From Cladosporium sp. IMV 00045 (lineage: Eukaryota > Ascomycota > Dothideomycetes > Cladosporiales > Cladosporiaceae), in contig MSJI02000143.1 of the NCBI GenBank assembly GCA_001931905.2, positions 2,513 to 59,827 of the forward strand: 57,315 nucleotides of DNA, in the 5' to 3' direction. Below are positions 21,773-33,073 of the stretch, in pieces. A program made the position numbers and the translations under genes. Position 1 is the first letter of the stretch. Every line of letters begins with the position of its first letter. The notes under the pieces are model-generated. The model saw nothing but the letters and a program-made list of their open reading frames with translations. It searched no databases and was not told where the DNA came from.

Positions 21773-22168
21773 GGCTTGATCCTACAGATCCATCTCAATC
21801 ACTGCAACAACTATATCCAGACTCCAGAGAGTCTCGAGCTATTTGCACATGCTGCTGTGAGAAACACTGCCACTAGCGACTGTGGACGATCTACCACCAA
21901 AACCCAAGACCTCACTCCGCGTGCCCATTTTGGCGGGGTACGGATTGCGGGGTTGTATGCTCCGTGAGCTACCTTCGAGTTACCTCAGACCACAGGGACT
22001 ACGCCTGCCACCACATTCATGCAGGTCAAAATGCTTTTGGCGCCGACCACGGCACGCCAGCAAACACTACGAGTCCTGTTCAGTCGTCCAGCTTTTTCTG
22101 AACTTCTTTCACATTTTACCTTTTCTTAAAACAGCCTCATTCGCCACATTGCGGACAACACTTCATTC
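21773..22168. other. promoter region of the serine-synthesis gene
   Basis: These 396 bp separate two plus-strand genes. A TTTTACCTTTTCTTAAAACAG segment just before the next ATG looks like a 3' splice site, so a 5'-UTR intron is possible. No other feature is seen. Confidence 0.5.
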
Positions 22169-24170
22169 ATGTCTCAACCACATGCTCCTACCAACGGCCA
22201 TGGTACCCGACCGAAGGTCCTCATTCCTGAGAAAGTTTCTCCCGATGGGCTCAAAATGCTACAAGCCTCTCTTGAGGTACACGAAAGGAAAGGGTTGAGC
22301 CCAGAGGAGCTGGAACAGATCATTGGAGACTACGATGCACTCATTGTACGCAGCGAGACCAAAGTCACGGCATCACTCATGCAAGCTGGCAAGAGACTGA
22401 GGGTAGTTGCCAGAGCGGGCGTGGGTGTCGACAATGTCGACTTGGAAGCAGCAACAAAGCTGGGAGTTATCGTTGTGAACAGTCCTCAGGGAAACATCAA
22501 TGCGGCTGCGGAACACACAATTGCTTTGCTTATGGCGGTTGCACGAAACGTCGGCGCTGCTTCCGCCAGCTTGAAGGGCGGCAAGTGGGAGCGAAGCAAG
22601 CTGGTTGGTGTAGAAGTCAAGGGAAAGACACTGTCCATCATTGGGCTGGGTAAAGGTACACAGAGCCACGACACCTCATCGTGGACACGTGCTAATGATC
22701 ATGCTAGTTGGCTTGACGGTCGCCCGGGCTGCTGGAGGTCTGGGTATGAACCTCGTGGCTTTCGATCCCTACGCCAACCCATCCTTGGCCGCTTCAGCCA
22801 ATGTCGAGATTGTTGACTCAATTGATGAGCTTCTCGAGCAAGCCGATTTTCTTACCCTTCACACACCACTCATTGCTTCCACAAAAGGCATGATTGGGGA
22901 TTCGGAGCTGGCCAAGATGAAGTCAACAGCTCGGATTCTGAACGTTGCCCGTGGTGGTAAGTCAAGAGATGCGTGATCTGCTGTGTTTCCCACACTCACC
23001 TTTCTCCAGGTATGATCGATGAGACCGCACTGTTGTCCGCATTAGAGAATGGTAGCATCGCCGGAGCCGGCATCGACGTGTTCACCGCAGAACCACCAAA
23101 TCCGGACGACGCAGCAAGCAAACTCATCGCACATCCAAAGGTGGTTGCAACGCCCCACCTAGGTGCCAGCACGGTTGAAGCGCAAGAGAACGTCTCCATC
23201 GATGTGTGCACTCAAGTGCTCTCCATTCTCTCTGGCCAATTGCCACGCAGTGCAGGTAACACAACACTCCACCATCCTCAGACCGCCACACGCATACTCA
23301 CAAGACCTAGTCAACGCCCCCGTCATCCTCCCCGAAGAATACCGCACGCTCGCCCCTTTCGTTTCGCTCCTCGAAAAAATGGGCTCCCTCTACACGCAAC
23401 ACTTCGCCCCACCCCGAAGCAGCACAGCAGGTGCTCGCCCCAGCTTCGACGTGACGTACGAAGGCGCCCTCGCCTCCGCTAATACGACCAAACCCCTCTT
23501 CGCCGCCCTCTTGAAGGGTCTCCTCTCCCCCATCACCTCCGCCGAAAGCCTCAACATCAATCTCGTCAACGCGGAAATCCTCGCGCGCGAACGCGGCATC
23601 AAAATCAACGAAAACCGCTCCCGCGACAACGTCGAGCAGGAAGGCTACTCCAGCTCCGTCACGCTGCGTGCCCGCCGCGACCCTCGCTCCCCGTCCGCTA
23701 ACCGCACCACCTCCTCCACCGCAGGCACAGACTACTTCCGCTCCCGCGAAGAACCCCTCGCGGACAAAGTCATCACCGGCTTCGTCTCAGGCAACACGCC
23801 CTTCATCTCGCGCCTGGGCCGTTTCCGCACCTCGTTCGTACCCGCTGGCACCCTCCTGATTTGCAGAAACTACGACTCCCCCGGCAAGATCGGCGTCGTG
23901 GGCGGGCAGCTCGGCAAAGCGGGTGTGAATATTCGCTTCATGAGCGTGGCGCCCATTGGGGATGCGGAGGATGATGGAGAAGGAGGCGGGGAGGGTTTGG
24001 CGAAGATTGATAGTAAACTCGAGCAGACGAGGCTTGAGGGTGGGGAGGGGAAGGAGGGTGAGAATGAAGCGTTGATGATTTTGGGCGTCGAAGGGGATGT
24101 CACGGAGGATGTGAGAAAGGGGTTAATTGGGACTGAGGGCGTGCTGGAGGCGGGGGTTGTTGTCTTGTAG
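22169..24170 (+). CDS. D-3-phosphoglycerate dehydrogenase
   Basis: Four exons (22169-22655, 22708-22956, 23010-23255, 23311-24170) keep frame and give 613 residues. The enzyme oxidises 3-phosphoglycerate to 3-phosphohydroxypyruvate with NAD+, the first step of serine synthesis. Visible are the substrate-binding segment ARAGVGVDNVD, the Rossmann motif IIGLGKVG (rebuilt across intron 1), NVARGGMIDE (rebuilt across intron 2), the catalytic-His segment TPHLGAST, and the long-form extension. That extension is an intermediate ASB domain followed by a C-terminal ACT-like regulatory domain starting near KIGVVGGQLGKAGVNI. It is thus the long, potentially serine-regulated form, unlike the shorter yeast Ser3/Ser33. 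The ACT domain has a Gly/Glu-rich insertion (~45 residues). Confidence 0.95.
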
Positions 24171-24543
24171 AGGGTGTGGTCTCGTGATTCTCTTTCGCTT
24201 TTCTTTAACGAAAAAAAAAAAAATCTCGGAGGACGTGTCTTCAACCGACACACTCCCGTTCCCGAGAACAGCACCCCCGGCTGGGCCATTTGGCCGCAGC
24301 TGAGAAACGGCCAGTTCTCTCCGCCAGATTGGTGGCACTCTACAGCAAATTACTAAATGAAACTCAGAGAAACAAAGCTCTACACCAGGAACAGAAAATG
24401 AAAGTGCATAACGTTACATACCAAACAAACACAGACGCTGCATGCTCTTGCTATCCTTCATACAAAAAAGAAAATGCTGCAAACAATAACATACTAGCAC
24501 TACCTTATCATCTCCCGCGGCAGACGCAATACCTCATGGTTAC
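24171..24543. other. convergent intergenic spacer
   Basis: These 373 bp lie between the ends of phosphoglycerate dehydrogenase (+) and NPC1 (-). A short A tract lies near 24210-24222. No gene is seen. Confidence 0.6.
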
Positions 24544-27500
24544 TCAGTAGTCATCACTATCATACTCCTCCTCCGGCAAAAGCGCCCGGTACCTCCGACT
24601 GGCCAGGTCCTGCTCCAGCCCGCCGTCGGTTTCGGGGTCGGCGTATTCTGCACCAAAATAGCACAGCTCAAAACATGAGAATCTCAGAAAGAGAAGAAAG
24701 ACATACCTTGACCACCAATAAAGCTCAACGCGACAGGCAAGAAAACCAACGCATGCAGCGCCGCCCAAACCACCAGCGCCAGCCACACGCGGAAATAATA
24801 GATCTCAAAAATCTTACTCCGCGTAAAAGCCAGGACGAAAACGCCCAAGAGCTTCGTCACAGTGATTCCGGAGAAAACAGAAGCGCCAACATTCACCAAC
24901 GCGGCCCAAGAGCGCGCGGATCGGCCGCCGCGGGCGAACTGGCCGTGCGCGCGCTCCAGGATGGAAGCCGAGGGGACGGTGAAGGCGCGGGCGATGTGGG
25001 CGCAGAATTCGACCGAGATGCCGACGCAGATGACGATGTTGACGAGGGAGACGGCGTTGAGGGACACGCCTGCCAGGCTCATCGTGCCGACGATGTCGAC
25101 TACGGTCATCAGAACGGTTAGGGTGACTGTGAAGGCTGTGGCGAAGGAGCCGAGGAGGAGGGTGGTGAGGAGGAGGATGAAGGCGAGTGCGGCGCCGACG
25201 AGGGCGGTGGAGAGCTGTACGATCGTCGCGTATTGGTCGAAGAAGATGTAGAATTTACTGTAGGGGAAGACGCGGATGTTGTTGTCGTTTGAGATGTCGT
25301 CGGCGATGCGGCGGGCGGACGCGTACGCGGAGATGAAGTCTTTCTGCGATTTGAGGGGAGTGTGCGCGGTGCGGAAGTGGCTGGCGGGAATTGTCAGGCG
25401 TTCTGCGTCGTACACGACCGCGTCGGAGTAGGCTGCTTTGCCGGCGAGAGGGCAGTCCTCCAGGCTCGTATCGTTGAGCCATCGGCCGAGGTAGTGGATG
25501 AACTCACTGCCTTCGGGCATGCCCTCCATCGTGACGCTCCATGGTGGGTTGTGGCCCTCGTAGCAGTTTGAACTGCCGTCCACGCAGCACGTGTCGAGCT
25601 CTGGATCGAGGTACTTTAGGAAGTCGTCGATCCAGCTTGCCGTAGCGTCGGAGATGTAGGAGACGTCCTCACGCTTGCGCTCTTGCTCAAGAATGTTGGA
25701 CACAGAGAACTGGTTGCAAGTGGAGAAACGAGCACAGAGCTCCCGCTGATGCTCACGCTCAGTGACATTGAGCTCGCGAGTGACGAAGTAAACAGGAGGC
25801 CCAGCATCAAAGTAATCGTAGAGGTCGTTGAAGTACGGGATCAGGTAGCTGTCGCCAGGGATGGCGATGCGCTGGTCGAGACCGAGCTCCACTTCTGGCA
25901 GCAAAGCAATTCCAGCGGCGAAGAAACCGACAAAAATGGTGACGATAGCGATGCGCGCCTTGTTACCAAGGATGGCAGGTGCGTATTGCTTCCTAATGAA
26001 ACGCGAAAGCCATCCTTCCTCATCGACACCGCTGAAGGGTGCTCCACCGTAGCCACCAGGCATGGCGGAGGTACCTGCTCCCTGTACTTTGACGCATGGG
26101 AAACAGTCGGCTCGACCGGCCTCAACACGCTGTTGGTTGAGGGAAAGGACCGCGACGAACATGGTGACTTGAAGGAGGGCATTGATGAAGACTGCTCCAG
26201 CGGCATAAGCAGCGAAGTTACGGACAGCAGGCATTCCGACTGCAGATCCCAAGGCAAATGCCACGGTCTCGGTGGTGGCGGAGAGTAGGATGGAAGGACC
26301 CATGCGACCTAAAGCACGAGCAACACGCTCTTCCACTGGCTCGTCGGCGTAGTTGATGTTCACACGCTCGAACTCGTGGACGATCAGGAAGATATTGTCT
26401 ACACCAACTGCCAGCACTAAGAATGGAATAACCTCTGCGATGATCAAAGTTGCCTTCACGCCAACAGCAGCGAACAGACCAACACTGGCTGACACTGACA
26501 TGAGCACAATCAGAATGCCAACGACACCGAGAAGGAACTTGCTTTGCACAATAGCAGCAGAAGGGTTCCTCAACACGGTGGTGACGGTGACAGTAGTGCT
26601 GCCAAGTGCGAGCGAGGCGTACAGGAACATGACAATATAGCTGATCACCACGATCTTAGCGTCGGTGTTGGTGTTCTTGTTGAGCTCCTGTTCCAGTGAG
26701 ATTTCAGTATTGAAGCTGAGGCGAAGACCACGTTCTTTAGCTTCTTTTTGGACGTCCAGCAGGAGACGCTTGAGACTTTCCTCCCACTCCTCTGCCTTCT
26801 CGAGGCCGGGATCGCCCGGGTTGTGTCCTTTGACGACCCATGTGGTGACGAGAGCCTGCGCGTCCGCCACTGGCTCTGAAGTGCGGTTGTAGCCACCAAG
26901 GACACGCTCGACGGGAATCGGCTGCCCAAAGTCAGGTCGGCAGTCAACAGGTTGCTCAGCACAATGCTGTAAGTCGTCTTTCCAAGTCTTGGGATTGATC
27001 GCGGAGAAGTCATCGCCTGACGACTGGAAGTATCCAGTGACACTTTGAATAACGCATGCGTCGCCAGTGGGCTTGTAGCAGACATCCTGGAAGGTGTAGC
27101 CATGGTCCATGCTCTTCTGCACGCGCACTCTGCGCTCGACATCATACCACCATCCGAGTGTGTCGTAGCTCAGCACCGGTCCTGGGTGCTTAGGATCGGT
27201 GTCATTAACAAGGAACACTTGCTCGGCACGGAAGAAGGGTCCGAAGTTGGTGTCGAAGAAGTGCTTCTCTTCGGCAGCGGCAGAGTCTGGCGCAACCCAG
27301 AGCTTGACGGGGTCCGTCTCGACTGCAAAACGCAGCCAACCAAGGCTCAACAAGCCAACAACAATGATGCTAGAGAAGATGGTAATCGCGGGAAACTGCG
27401 CGCATATACGGGCAAGGCCGCTGAAGGCGCGGTCGCAGTATGTGTTGAGGATGTATTGCTTTGTCGGTCGGTCGGTGAATCCGGCGTGGTGAATCATATC

Positions 27501-28442
27501 ACCTTCGTCCTCATCATCGCTTGCAGTCGCATCTTGCAGCAGCTGCAAGCGCTCATTCTTGGCCTTGCGGTGCTTCGCTGCAGCAACGTGCCCGGTCACA
27601 GCCAAAATCAGCAGTGCAATGAGCGCAGAGTAGGCGATGATGATGCCAAAACTCAGGCAAGGCAAGTGACCAACGTAGCACTCTTCTTGCGTCTCGAGCT
27701 CCGGTAGCTTAGGGCAGCTCCCAGGGCAATCGACACAGGCGCACTTGTATCTCGCATCCGAGCTGTTACAGGGCTTTGGATCATCCAGCACTGGCTCCAT
27801 ATCTCCAAAGCTCTTGTCCGGCACCGGGAAGTTGATCTGGAACGGGCTCCCCAAGAACGGCTTCTTGTCACCCAAGAACTTCAACAACTGCGTGTAGTTC
27901 TTTGCGCCGCCGCCGATGAGATCGATGGCTTTCCCTCCCGTCGCGCCAAACTTGACATCCTTGCAGCTGTCGTAGAAACCAGTGCCATACTCTTTACTGA
28001 CCAACTGGTCAAGCTCCGTAACCAAGTACTTATCGCCCTTCTCTTCCGTTTGCGTCACATTGACAAACAGCGACTGGTCCGGCGAGCAAGTGAAGGTGCA
28101 GAAGAGGTCGAAGAAGTTCTTCTTGCACGCAGGACACGCGGATATGATGTTCTGGGCTTTCTGCAGGTTGCCCTGCAGGGCCTCGACCTGCTCGTCGGTG
28201 CAGCAGACTTTGGTGTCTTTCCATTCGTCGCCGCAGACGGAGACGATCTTGTCTCTGAGATCGCTGTCGGGGCTTTCGGCGAGGCCATTGTCGGGGCAGG
28301 GGAGTTCTGAGCCGAATAGTGATTGTTTGCCACAGTGGCCTCTGATGGCGCAGCGGCCGGCTTCGTGTTTGTCGGTGGTCGGGCTATTGCTCGCTGCCAG
28401 AGCTGTGCCTAGCAGCCACGGCGCCCATAGTGTCGCCCTCAT
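24544..28442 (-). CDS. NCR1: Niemann-Pick C1 sterol transporter (Ncr1/NPC1)
   Basis: Exon 1 is 28442-24707 and exon 2 is 24647-24544 (donor GTATGT, acceptor GTGCAG), encoding 1279 residues. The start is ATG 28442. An N-terminal signal peptide is followed by the Cys-rich NPC1 N-terminal sterol-binding domain (CCTDEQVEAL, CPACKKNFFDLFCTFTCSP). A luminal domain, then the five-helix sterol-sensing domain beginning near residue 590 (VVISYIVMFLYASLALG), a second luminal domain, and a C-terminal Patched-type helix bundle complete the protein. It exports sterols and sphingolipid-linked lipids from the vacuole/lysosome lumen, receiving sterol from NPC2. Exon 2 encodes the short acidic cytosolic tail ending EEEYDSDDY, a probable sorting signal. 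Confidence 0.96.
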
Positions 28443-28956
28443 CACACGGTGTAATCGAATGAAGGTCGGATCCTGTGCTCGATGGGTGGATCTTTTCGCG
28501 ACAACACTGTTCTGGTATCGAGGAAAGAGAGTGGTAGGCAGAAGTGGAAGAGGAGACTCATCACGCGATAGCGGCGATCAAGCTCTCTCCAGATTGCCCG
28601 TCACATCGTCATTGGTATCAAGTGGCTGCCGCCTTCCCCAGCCTCTAGACCTCTCTCCGCGTTCACCAACAGCCGTTTGCCGCCGAGCCTCATCGCTACA
28701 GCATGCTTGATCGACGTGAAGATTCCTTGGGAATGACATTCTACTTGTCATCACATCGTTTTAATACTATATCCTCCACTTGCACTTCACGCAGAATCTA
28801 ATTGTGGTGTGCCGGAAAAGAAGAAAAAAAAAAAAGGGGGAACGATGCCAGGCATGAGACACACAATCACTCCATCCCATATAACAGCATCAACACGTCC
28901 ATTCATGTCAATGTCTATACTATCAAGACCTCATCGAATCACCCAGTCAAGTATCA
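28443..28956. other. NPC1 promoter and SOD 3' region
   Basis: This 514-bp spacer lies between two minus-strand genes. It includes an A12 run near 28826-28837. No gene is seen. Confidence 0.6.
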
Positions 28957-29601
28957 TCACAACTTGCCCACCTCCTTCCCCATCCCAAACCTCTTCTCCG
29001 CCTCCTCCCAATTCACCACACTCCAAAAAGCCTTAATATAATCCGGCCTCTTGTTCCTATACTTCAAATAGTACGCATGCTCCCAAACGTCCAGTCCCAA
29101 AACCGGCCAACCCGCCGCCTCACCAACCACACTCTCCCCAAAAAGCGGACTATCCTGATCCTTGGTGGTGACAACCTTCAACTCACCCTTCCTCAGCACC
29201 AACCAAGCCCACCCCGACCCAAAAACGCTCGCAGCCTTCGTCTCGAATTCCTTCTGAAACGCCTCCAAACTCCCAAAAGCCCCCTCTATCGCTTTCTTCA
29301 GCTCTCCGCTCCCATCCAACTGCGTGCCCAACTTCAACCCCCGCCAGAAAAAACTGTGGTTCGCGTGCCCGCCTCCCTGGTTGCGCACGGCGCGGCGCGC
29401 ACTCTCGGGCACAGAGTCGAGTCTAGTCACGAGGTCGTCGATGGCCAGAGAGGAAAAGTCTGCGTGCGGCGCCAGCGCGGCGTTCAGGTTGTTGACGTAC
29501 GTCTGGTGGTGCCGGCTATGGTGGATTTCCATCGTTTCGGCGTCGAAGTGCGGTTCGAGCGCGTTGTAGGCGTAGGGGAGGGGGGGGAGGGTGTAGGCCA
29601 T
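28957..29601 (-). CDS. Mn/Fe superoxide dismutase without obvious targeting signal
   Basis: Single exon of 214 residues starting at ATG 29601 (MAYTLPPLPYAYNALEPHFD). The metal ligands are in place: His27 (IHHSRHHQTYV), His82 (GGGHANHSFFW), Asp171 and His175 (DVWEHAYYLKY). The DQDSPLFGE segment with Gln149 is typical of the Mn-type active site, but metal choice cannot be settled by eye. The enzyme converts superoxide to peroxide and oxygen. The protein begins directly at the domain, so it is probably cytosolic; most fungi also have a mitochondrial copy with a presequence. Upstream codons extend the frame only through non-ATG sequence. Confidence 0.95.
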   Translation of the reverse strand: MAYTLPPLPYAYNALEPHFDAETMEIHHSRHHQTYVNNLNAALAPHADFSSLAIDDLVTRLDSVPESARRAVRNQGGGHANHSFFWRGLKLGTQLDGSGELKKAIEGAFGSLEAFQKEFETKAASVFGSGWAWLVLRKGELKVVTTKDQDSPLFGESVVGEAAGWPVLGLDVWEHAYYLKYRNKRPDYIKAFWSVVNWEEAEKRFGMGKEVGKL

Positions 29602-30214
29602 TTTGTACCGATGTTGTTTCTTGTTGTTCCTGTGCACTTGTGTTTGAGTTTTTGTCTTTCCTGTGACCAGGCCCAATGATCCTGTTGGGAGTTTGTCAGA
29701 TTTGATGAGTTGGAACGACAAAAATGATCGAGACCAACCTTTATAGACCGTAAGACCGTCAAACTTGTGATGAAGACGTCTGTACTCAACAGAGCACACA
29801 GTAAAGAGGTGCAGTCCAGATCATAAGGCGCTACCATCATGGTAAAACACCTCGAAAGCGCGCAAATGAGCAAGTTTCCATGACCCGCCCTAGCACGTCA
29901 GCAACGCCTATTATTCAGCCTGGAAGCATCTTCTGCGGGGTTGGACCTTTTGTGAAATGGAGTTATCGGTTGAAATGGTTGGAAGTAAAATGAATTGCGG
30001 AATATTCACAGGAAGTACATGCGCTGGAAAAAGGCAGGTAAGGTATGAGAGAGAAAGTCCCAAGCCAGCCTGTAAGAAACGCCAAATCAGACCGAACACC
30101 GTTCCCAAGGATCTATAACCACAGCTTCCCTCGTTCTCAGAATACCCGAAGTTCGTTACCGAATGCCAAAACAATCGTCCACCACGCACATTCATTCAAG
30201 GACGTCTCCACACT
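29602..30214. other. SOD promoter and ppc89 3' region
   Basis: This 613-bp spacer lies between two minus-strand genes. A CRE-like half site is listed separately. No gene is seen. Confidence 0.55.
29895..29900 (-). promoter_or_regulatory. candidate CRE half-site upstream of SOD
   Basis: On the minus strand the sequence is TGACGTGC, about 295 bp upstream of the SOD start codon. bZIP factors of the Atf1/AtfA class bind TGACGT and control oxidative-stress genes. One short site is weak evidence. Confidence 0.3.
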
Positions 30215-33073
30215 CTACTCCGTATCGCTCAAGCCCTCCCAAGGAAGTTCGTCGCTCTCGTCTCCACTGCCTTCGTCCTGCAAACCCTCCGGGACCTCCG
30301 GTGCGCTGCGTCCGATTCTGCCCGCTGCTTCGGCGGCGTCCATGCCGATGGATTGCAAAGTCTCTTCGATCTCTTGCTCGGCCTTGTTGTTGCCCTTCTT
30401 GGCAGAAGCTGAGGCCGTGTGCTCCTCCGCACTCTCGAATCGGTCTTTCTGGCCCTCGACGACGTCGTACAGACGATAGACCATGTCGCTGCGCCTTTCG
30501 ACCTCGGCTGCGAGTTTGAGGAGCTCGGCGTGCACGCTTAAGCGCCTGCGGCGGCCGAGGGCTGGGTCGTGGGCGTCGTACTCTGCTTGCTTCTTGGCGA
30601 GCTGGAGTTTCAGGTGGGCGACTTCGTCTTGCAGCTGCTTGAGGACATGGGCGAGCGAGACGTGGGGCTCCCAGGCGGGACGGAGGGTGGCGTCTTCGCC
30701 GAGCTCGCGCGTTGAGACGGGAATGGGCAGGGGGGTGTCGATGTGCGTGCCATTCGCTTCGGCGCAGATGGTGCATGCGGCGGTCTTGTGCGTGGAGGTT
30801 GCGAATGTCTTCGTGCCGTCGGCAAGAGTGGTCGTGTGAATGGTGATGTCTGGGATGATGAACGCTGAAGTCTCGCCTTCCTCGTGCTCTCCCTCTCCGG
30901 CGGCTGCACGGCGGCGGCGGCGCGAAGTGTTGCTCATCATAGAGACGTCCTCATCTCCGGCAGTAGACTGTTGTTGGGTGGCGTTGGCCTCAGACATTTG
31001 GGGAGACTGGACGCGGACCGTCTTTGTTACTCTCTGTGCATCGTTGTCGCCATAAATGCTAAACCGTCCAGTGGCGTCAAGCTGCAAGCCAGAAGTGATG
31101 TCCTTGAGGGAGGACTTGTGGCGCGGAGCAGGCTGGGTAGACTTCTGAAGCAGGGTCGGTTCACGAGTTGTGTCCACTGGCGCTGAGGAGTACCTCTTCG
31201 CGCGGTTGGATCTGCGCTGCTCCTCTAGATCCCTCCTAAGATCACTTGCATTGAACGAAGCCTTGCTGATGTTTGTAAGATCCGCAGTATCCTCCACAGG
31301 CTGCTGGGTACGAGAGCCAGTTGGAAGAGTCATGTCACGGAGAGTTCCTCTCGTTCTGGTATTGATCTCGGCTTCGCCATCAGACTCGGCCTCGCTGGCG
31401 GAGCTCTCCACAGGAGCGGAGACAGCGCGTCTGATGCTGCCAGTGGTTGAAGGACGGCGCTGCTTGCTGTGTACGAAACGAATCTCGGGTTGCTCGCGCG
31501 ATCTGGCAGTTCTCGGAATACTGGTCGAAGTGCGCTGCTCAAGTACATGCTGTGCTTTTTCTCTAGCGGTCTCTTGGATCCTCTCGATTTCGCGCTGAAC
31601 TAGTTGCGCAATGTTATCGCGGGCTTTGTCGTCAAATTTGCTGAAGGTGATGTTGCTCGTCAGGTCCTGGGCAATCTGCTCTGTTGTTTCGGCTTTGCTC
31701 GGCACCGGTTGCTCCAACTGACGCGAACTGCGCTTCTTCTGCTTTCTTTGCTGCGTGTCTAGTGTGAGGTCGTCCACCTGCTTAGTTGGCAGCTGTTGCG
31801 TGGTGTCGAATTTCTGGCCCTTGGCCATCAGAGCCTTCAACTTCTCGTTCTCCGTCCTCAGGAAAGCGATCTCTTCCTGAAGATCCTCGTTTTCGTCGCG
31901 AACGCTGGCGTATCCCTCGCGGAAGACTTCATTCTCGGCCTTGACTTCTTCCAATTGCGCGTGAAGCTCCGCCCTTTCTTGTGTCACTTTTCTGACCGCA
32001 GCATCCTGGAAGCTCGATTGACGCTCGGACTTGTTGAGACGATCTTGCAGTGACTTCGCTTGGGACTGGAGTTGCGCTCTCTCTCTTCGCCACTTGTCTT
32101 TCGCGCCTTCGTCCTCAGAGCCTAGTCCGCTATCAGGGCGGCGCATCCGCTGCTCGACATCCAGCTGAGCATTAAGCTCCGTAATGTGAACTTCGTATTC
32201 TTCGACGCGATGGTGGAACTCGGCGTTTTCGGTTTCGAGCTGGGCAATGCGGTCTAAAGCTTGCTGCAAGCCAGCATAGACCTGCTTTGCATCTTCTGGT
32301 ACTGGCACGCCGTCCAATGGTAGGTGAGACGGTCCACTGCTACGTGCAGGCATTCTATAGCTTGCGGAGGGTGTGAATCGAGAGCTCTTCTTCGCTGATC
32401 GGGGCATGGCAGGTGTGGCCCCAATAAGAGCAGTCATGCCGTCGATATCGGGAAGCATAAATGACTCGGTGCCTTGCACAGTGTTGTTCTTCTGCGGAGG
32501 CTTTGAGCGAGCCGGGTCCTTGTTTTCAGGATTTGATCCTTCCAGAGTGGAGCCTGACAGGATGCGGGCGCCGTTGTTCGTCGATGGATTCTTGAAGCGC
32601 GTGAAGCGCGTGTTTCGAGCAGGTACTGTTACGCTGCCCTGCATTGTGTCGTCGATGGTGTGTTCGTTGTTTCCTTTTAAGGCGTCTGCGAGGCTGGCTT
32701 GTTTCCTCCCACCCAGGCTAGTCGTGCGCCTCACTCTCTCGTTCGCCTTTGCAGCTTCGGATGCTTTCCTGACAGTTGCGTCTCGTCTCAATGTGCCATC
32801 GCTTTTGCGAGCACCAGCGTCGCGCGGCTTCAATGGTGGTGTACCGGTGATCTCGTACTGCTGGTCGCTTCCGAAGGTAAATATGCCGTCCTCGCTGAGC
32901 AAATCTTCCCTGCCTGTCTGCTTGACGCCGCGCCCGAGCTCGATGCTCATGTCGGCGCTTCCCTGTGTGTTGTCGTTGAATGCGATTGTGGAGTTGAGAG
33001 CTTCGTTTTGCGGATCGAAGCTGGATGCCGTGTGGTATTCGCTGCTGAAGCGACCACTTGCGGAGAAGGCCAT
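30215..33073 (-). CDS. spindle-pole-body protein, Ppc89/SnaD (Cep57-like)
   Basis: Single exon of 952 residues from ATG 33073. The first ~280 residues are Ser/Thr/Lys-rich and disordered. A long coiled coil occupies about 280-430 (heptads in AQLETENAEFHHRVEEYEVH onwards). The C-terminal part carries the fungal Cep57 microtubule-binding signature: FIIPDITIH (~733) followed by the Cys pair in ACTICAEANGTHID (~764), then a further coiled coil. It ends in an acidic tail (ESDELPWEGLSDTE). This combination marks Ppc89 of fission yeast and SnaD of Aspergillus, structural proteins that anchor the septation-initiation and gamma-tubulin machinery at the spindle pole body. Its promoter is shared with msrB and has unusual motifs. 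Confidence 0.82.
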   Translation of the reverse strand: MAFSASGRFSSEYHTASSFDPQNEALNSTIAFNDNTQGSADMSIELGRGVKQTGREDLLSEDGIFTFGSDQQYEITGTPPLKPRDAGARKSDGTLRRDATVRKASEAAKANERVRRTTSLGGRKQASLADALKGNNEHTIDDTMQGSVTVPARNTRFTRFKNPSTNNGARILSGSTLEGSNPENKDPARSKPPQKNNTVQGTESFMLPDIDGMTALIGATPAMPRSAKKSSRFTPSASYRMPARSSGPSHLPLDGVPVPEDAKQVYAGLQQALDRIAQLETENAEFHHRVEEYEVHITELNAQLDVEQRMRRPDSGLGSEDEGAKDKWRRERAQLQSQAKSLQDRLNKSERQSSFQDAAVRKVTQERAELHAQLEEVKAENEVFREGYASVRDENEDLQEEIAFLRTENEKLKALMAKGQKFDTTQQLPTKQVDDLTLDTQQRKQKKRSSRQLEQPVPSKAETTEQIAQDLTSNITFSKFDDKARDNIAQLVQREIERIQETAREKAQHVLEQRTSTSIPRTARSREQPEIRFVHSKQRRPSTTGSIRRAVSAPVESSASEAESDGEAEINTRTRGTLRDMTLPTGSRTQQPVEDTADLTNISKASFNASDLRRDLEEQRRSNRAKRYSSAPVDTTREPTLLQKSTQPAPRHKSSLKDITSGLQLDATGRFSIYGDNDAQRVTKTVRVQSPQMSEANATQQQSTAGDEDVSMMSNTSRRRRRAAAGEGEHEEGETSAFIIPDITIHTTTLADGTKTFATSTHKTAACTICAEANGTHIDTPLPIPVSTRELGEDATLRPAWEPHVSLAHVLKQLQDEVAHLKLQLAKKQAEYDAHDPALGRRRRLSVHAELLKLAAEVERRSDMVYRLYDVVEGQKDRFESAEEHTASASAKKGNNKAEQEIEETLQSIGMDAAEAAGRIGRSAPEVPEGLQDEGSGDESDELPWEGLSDTE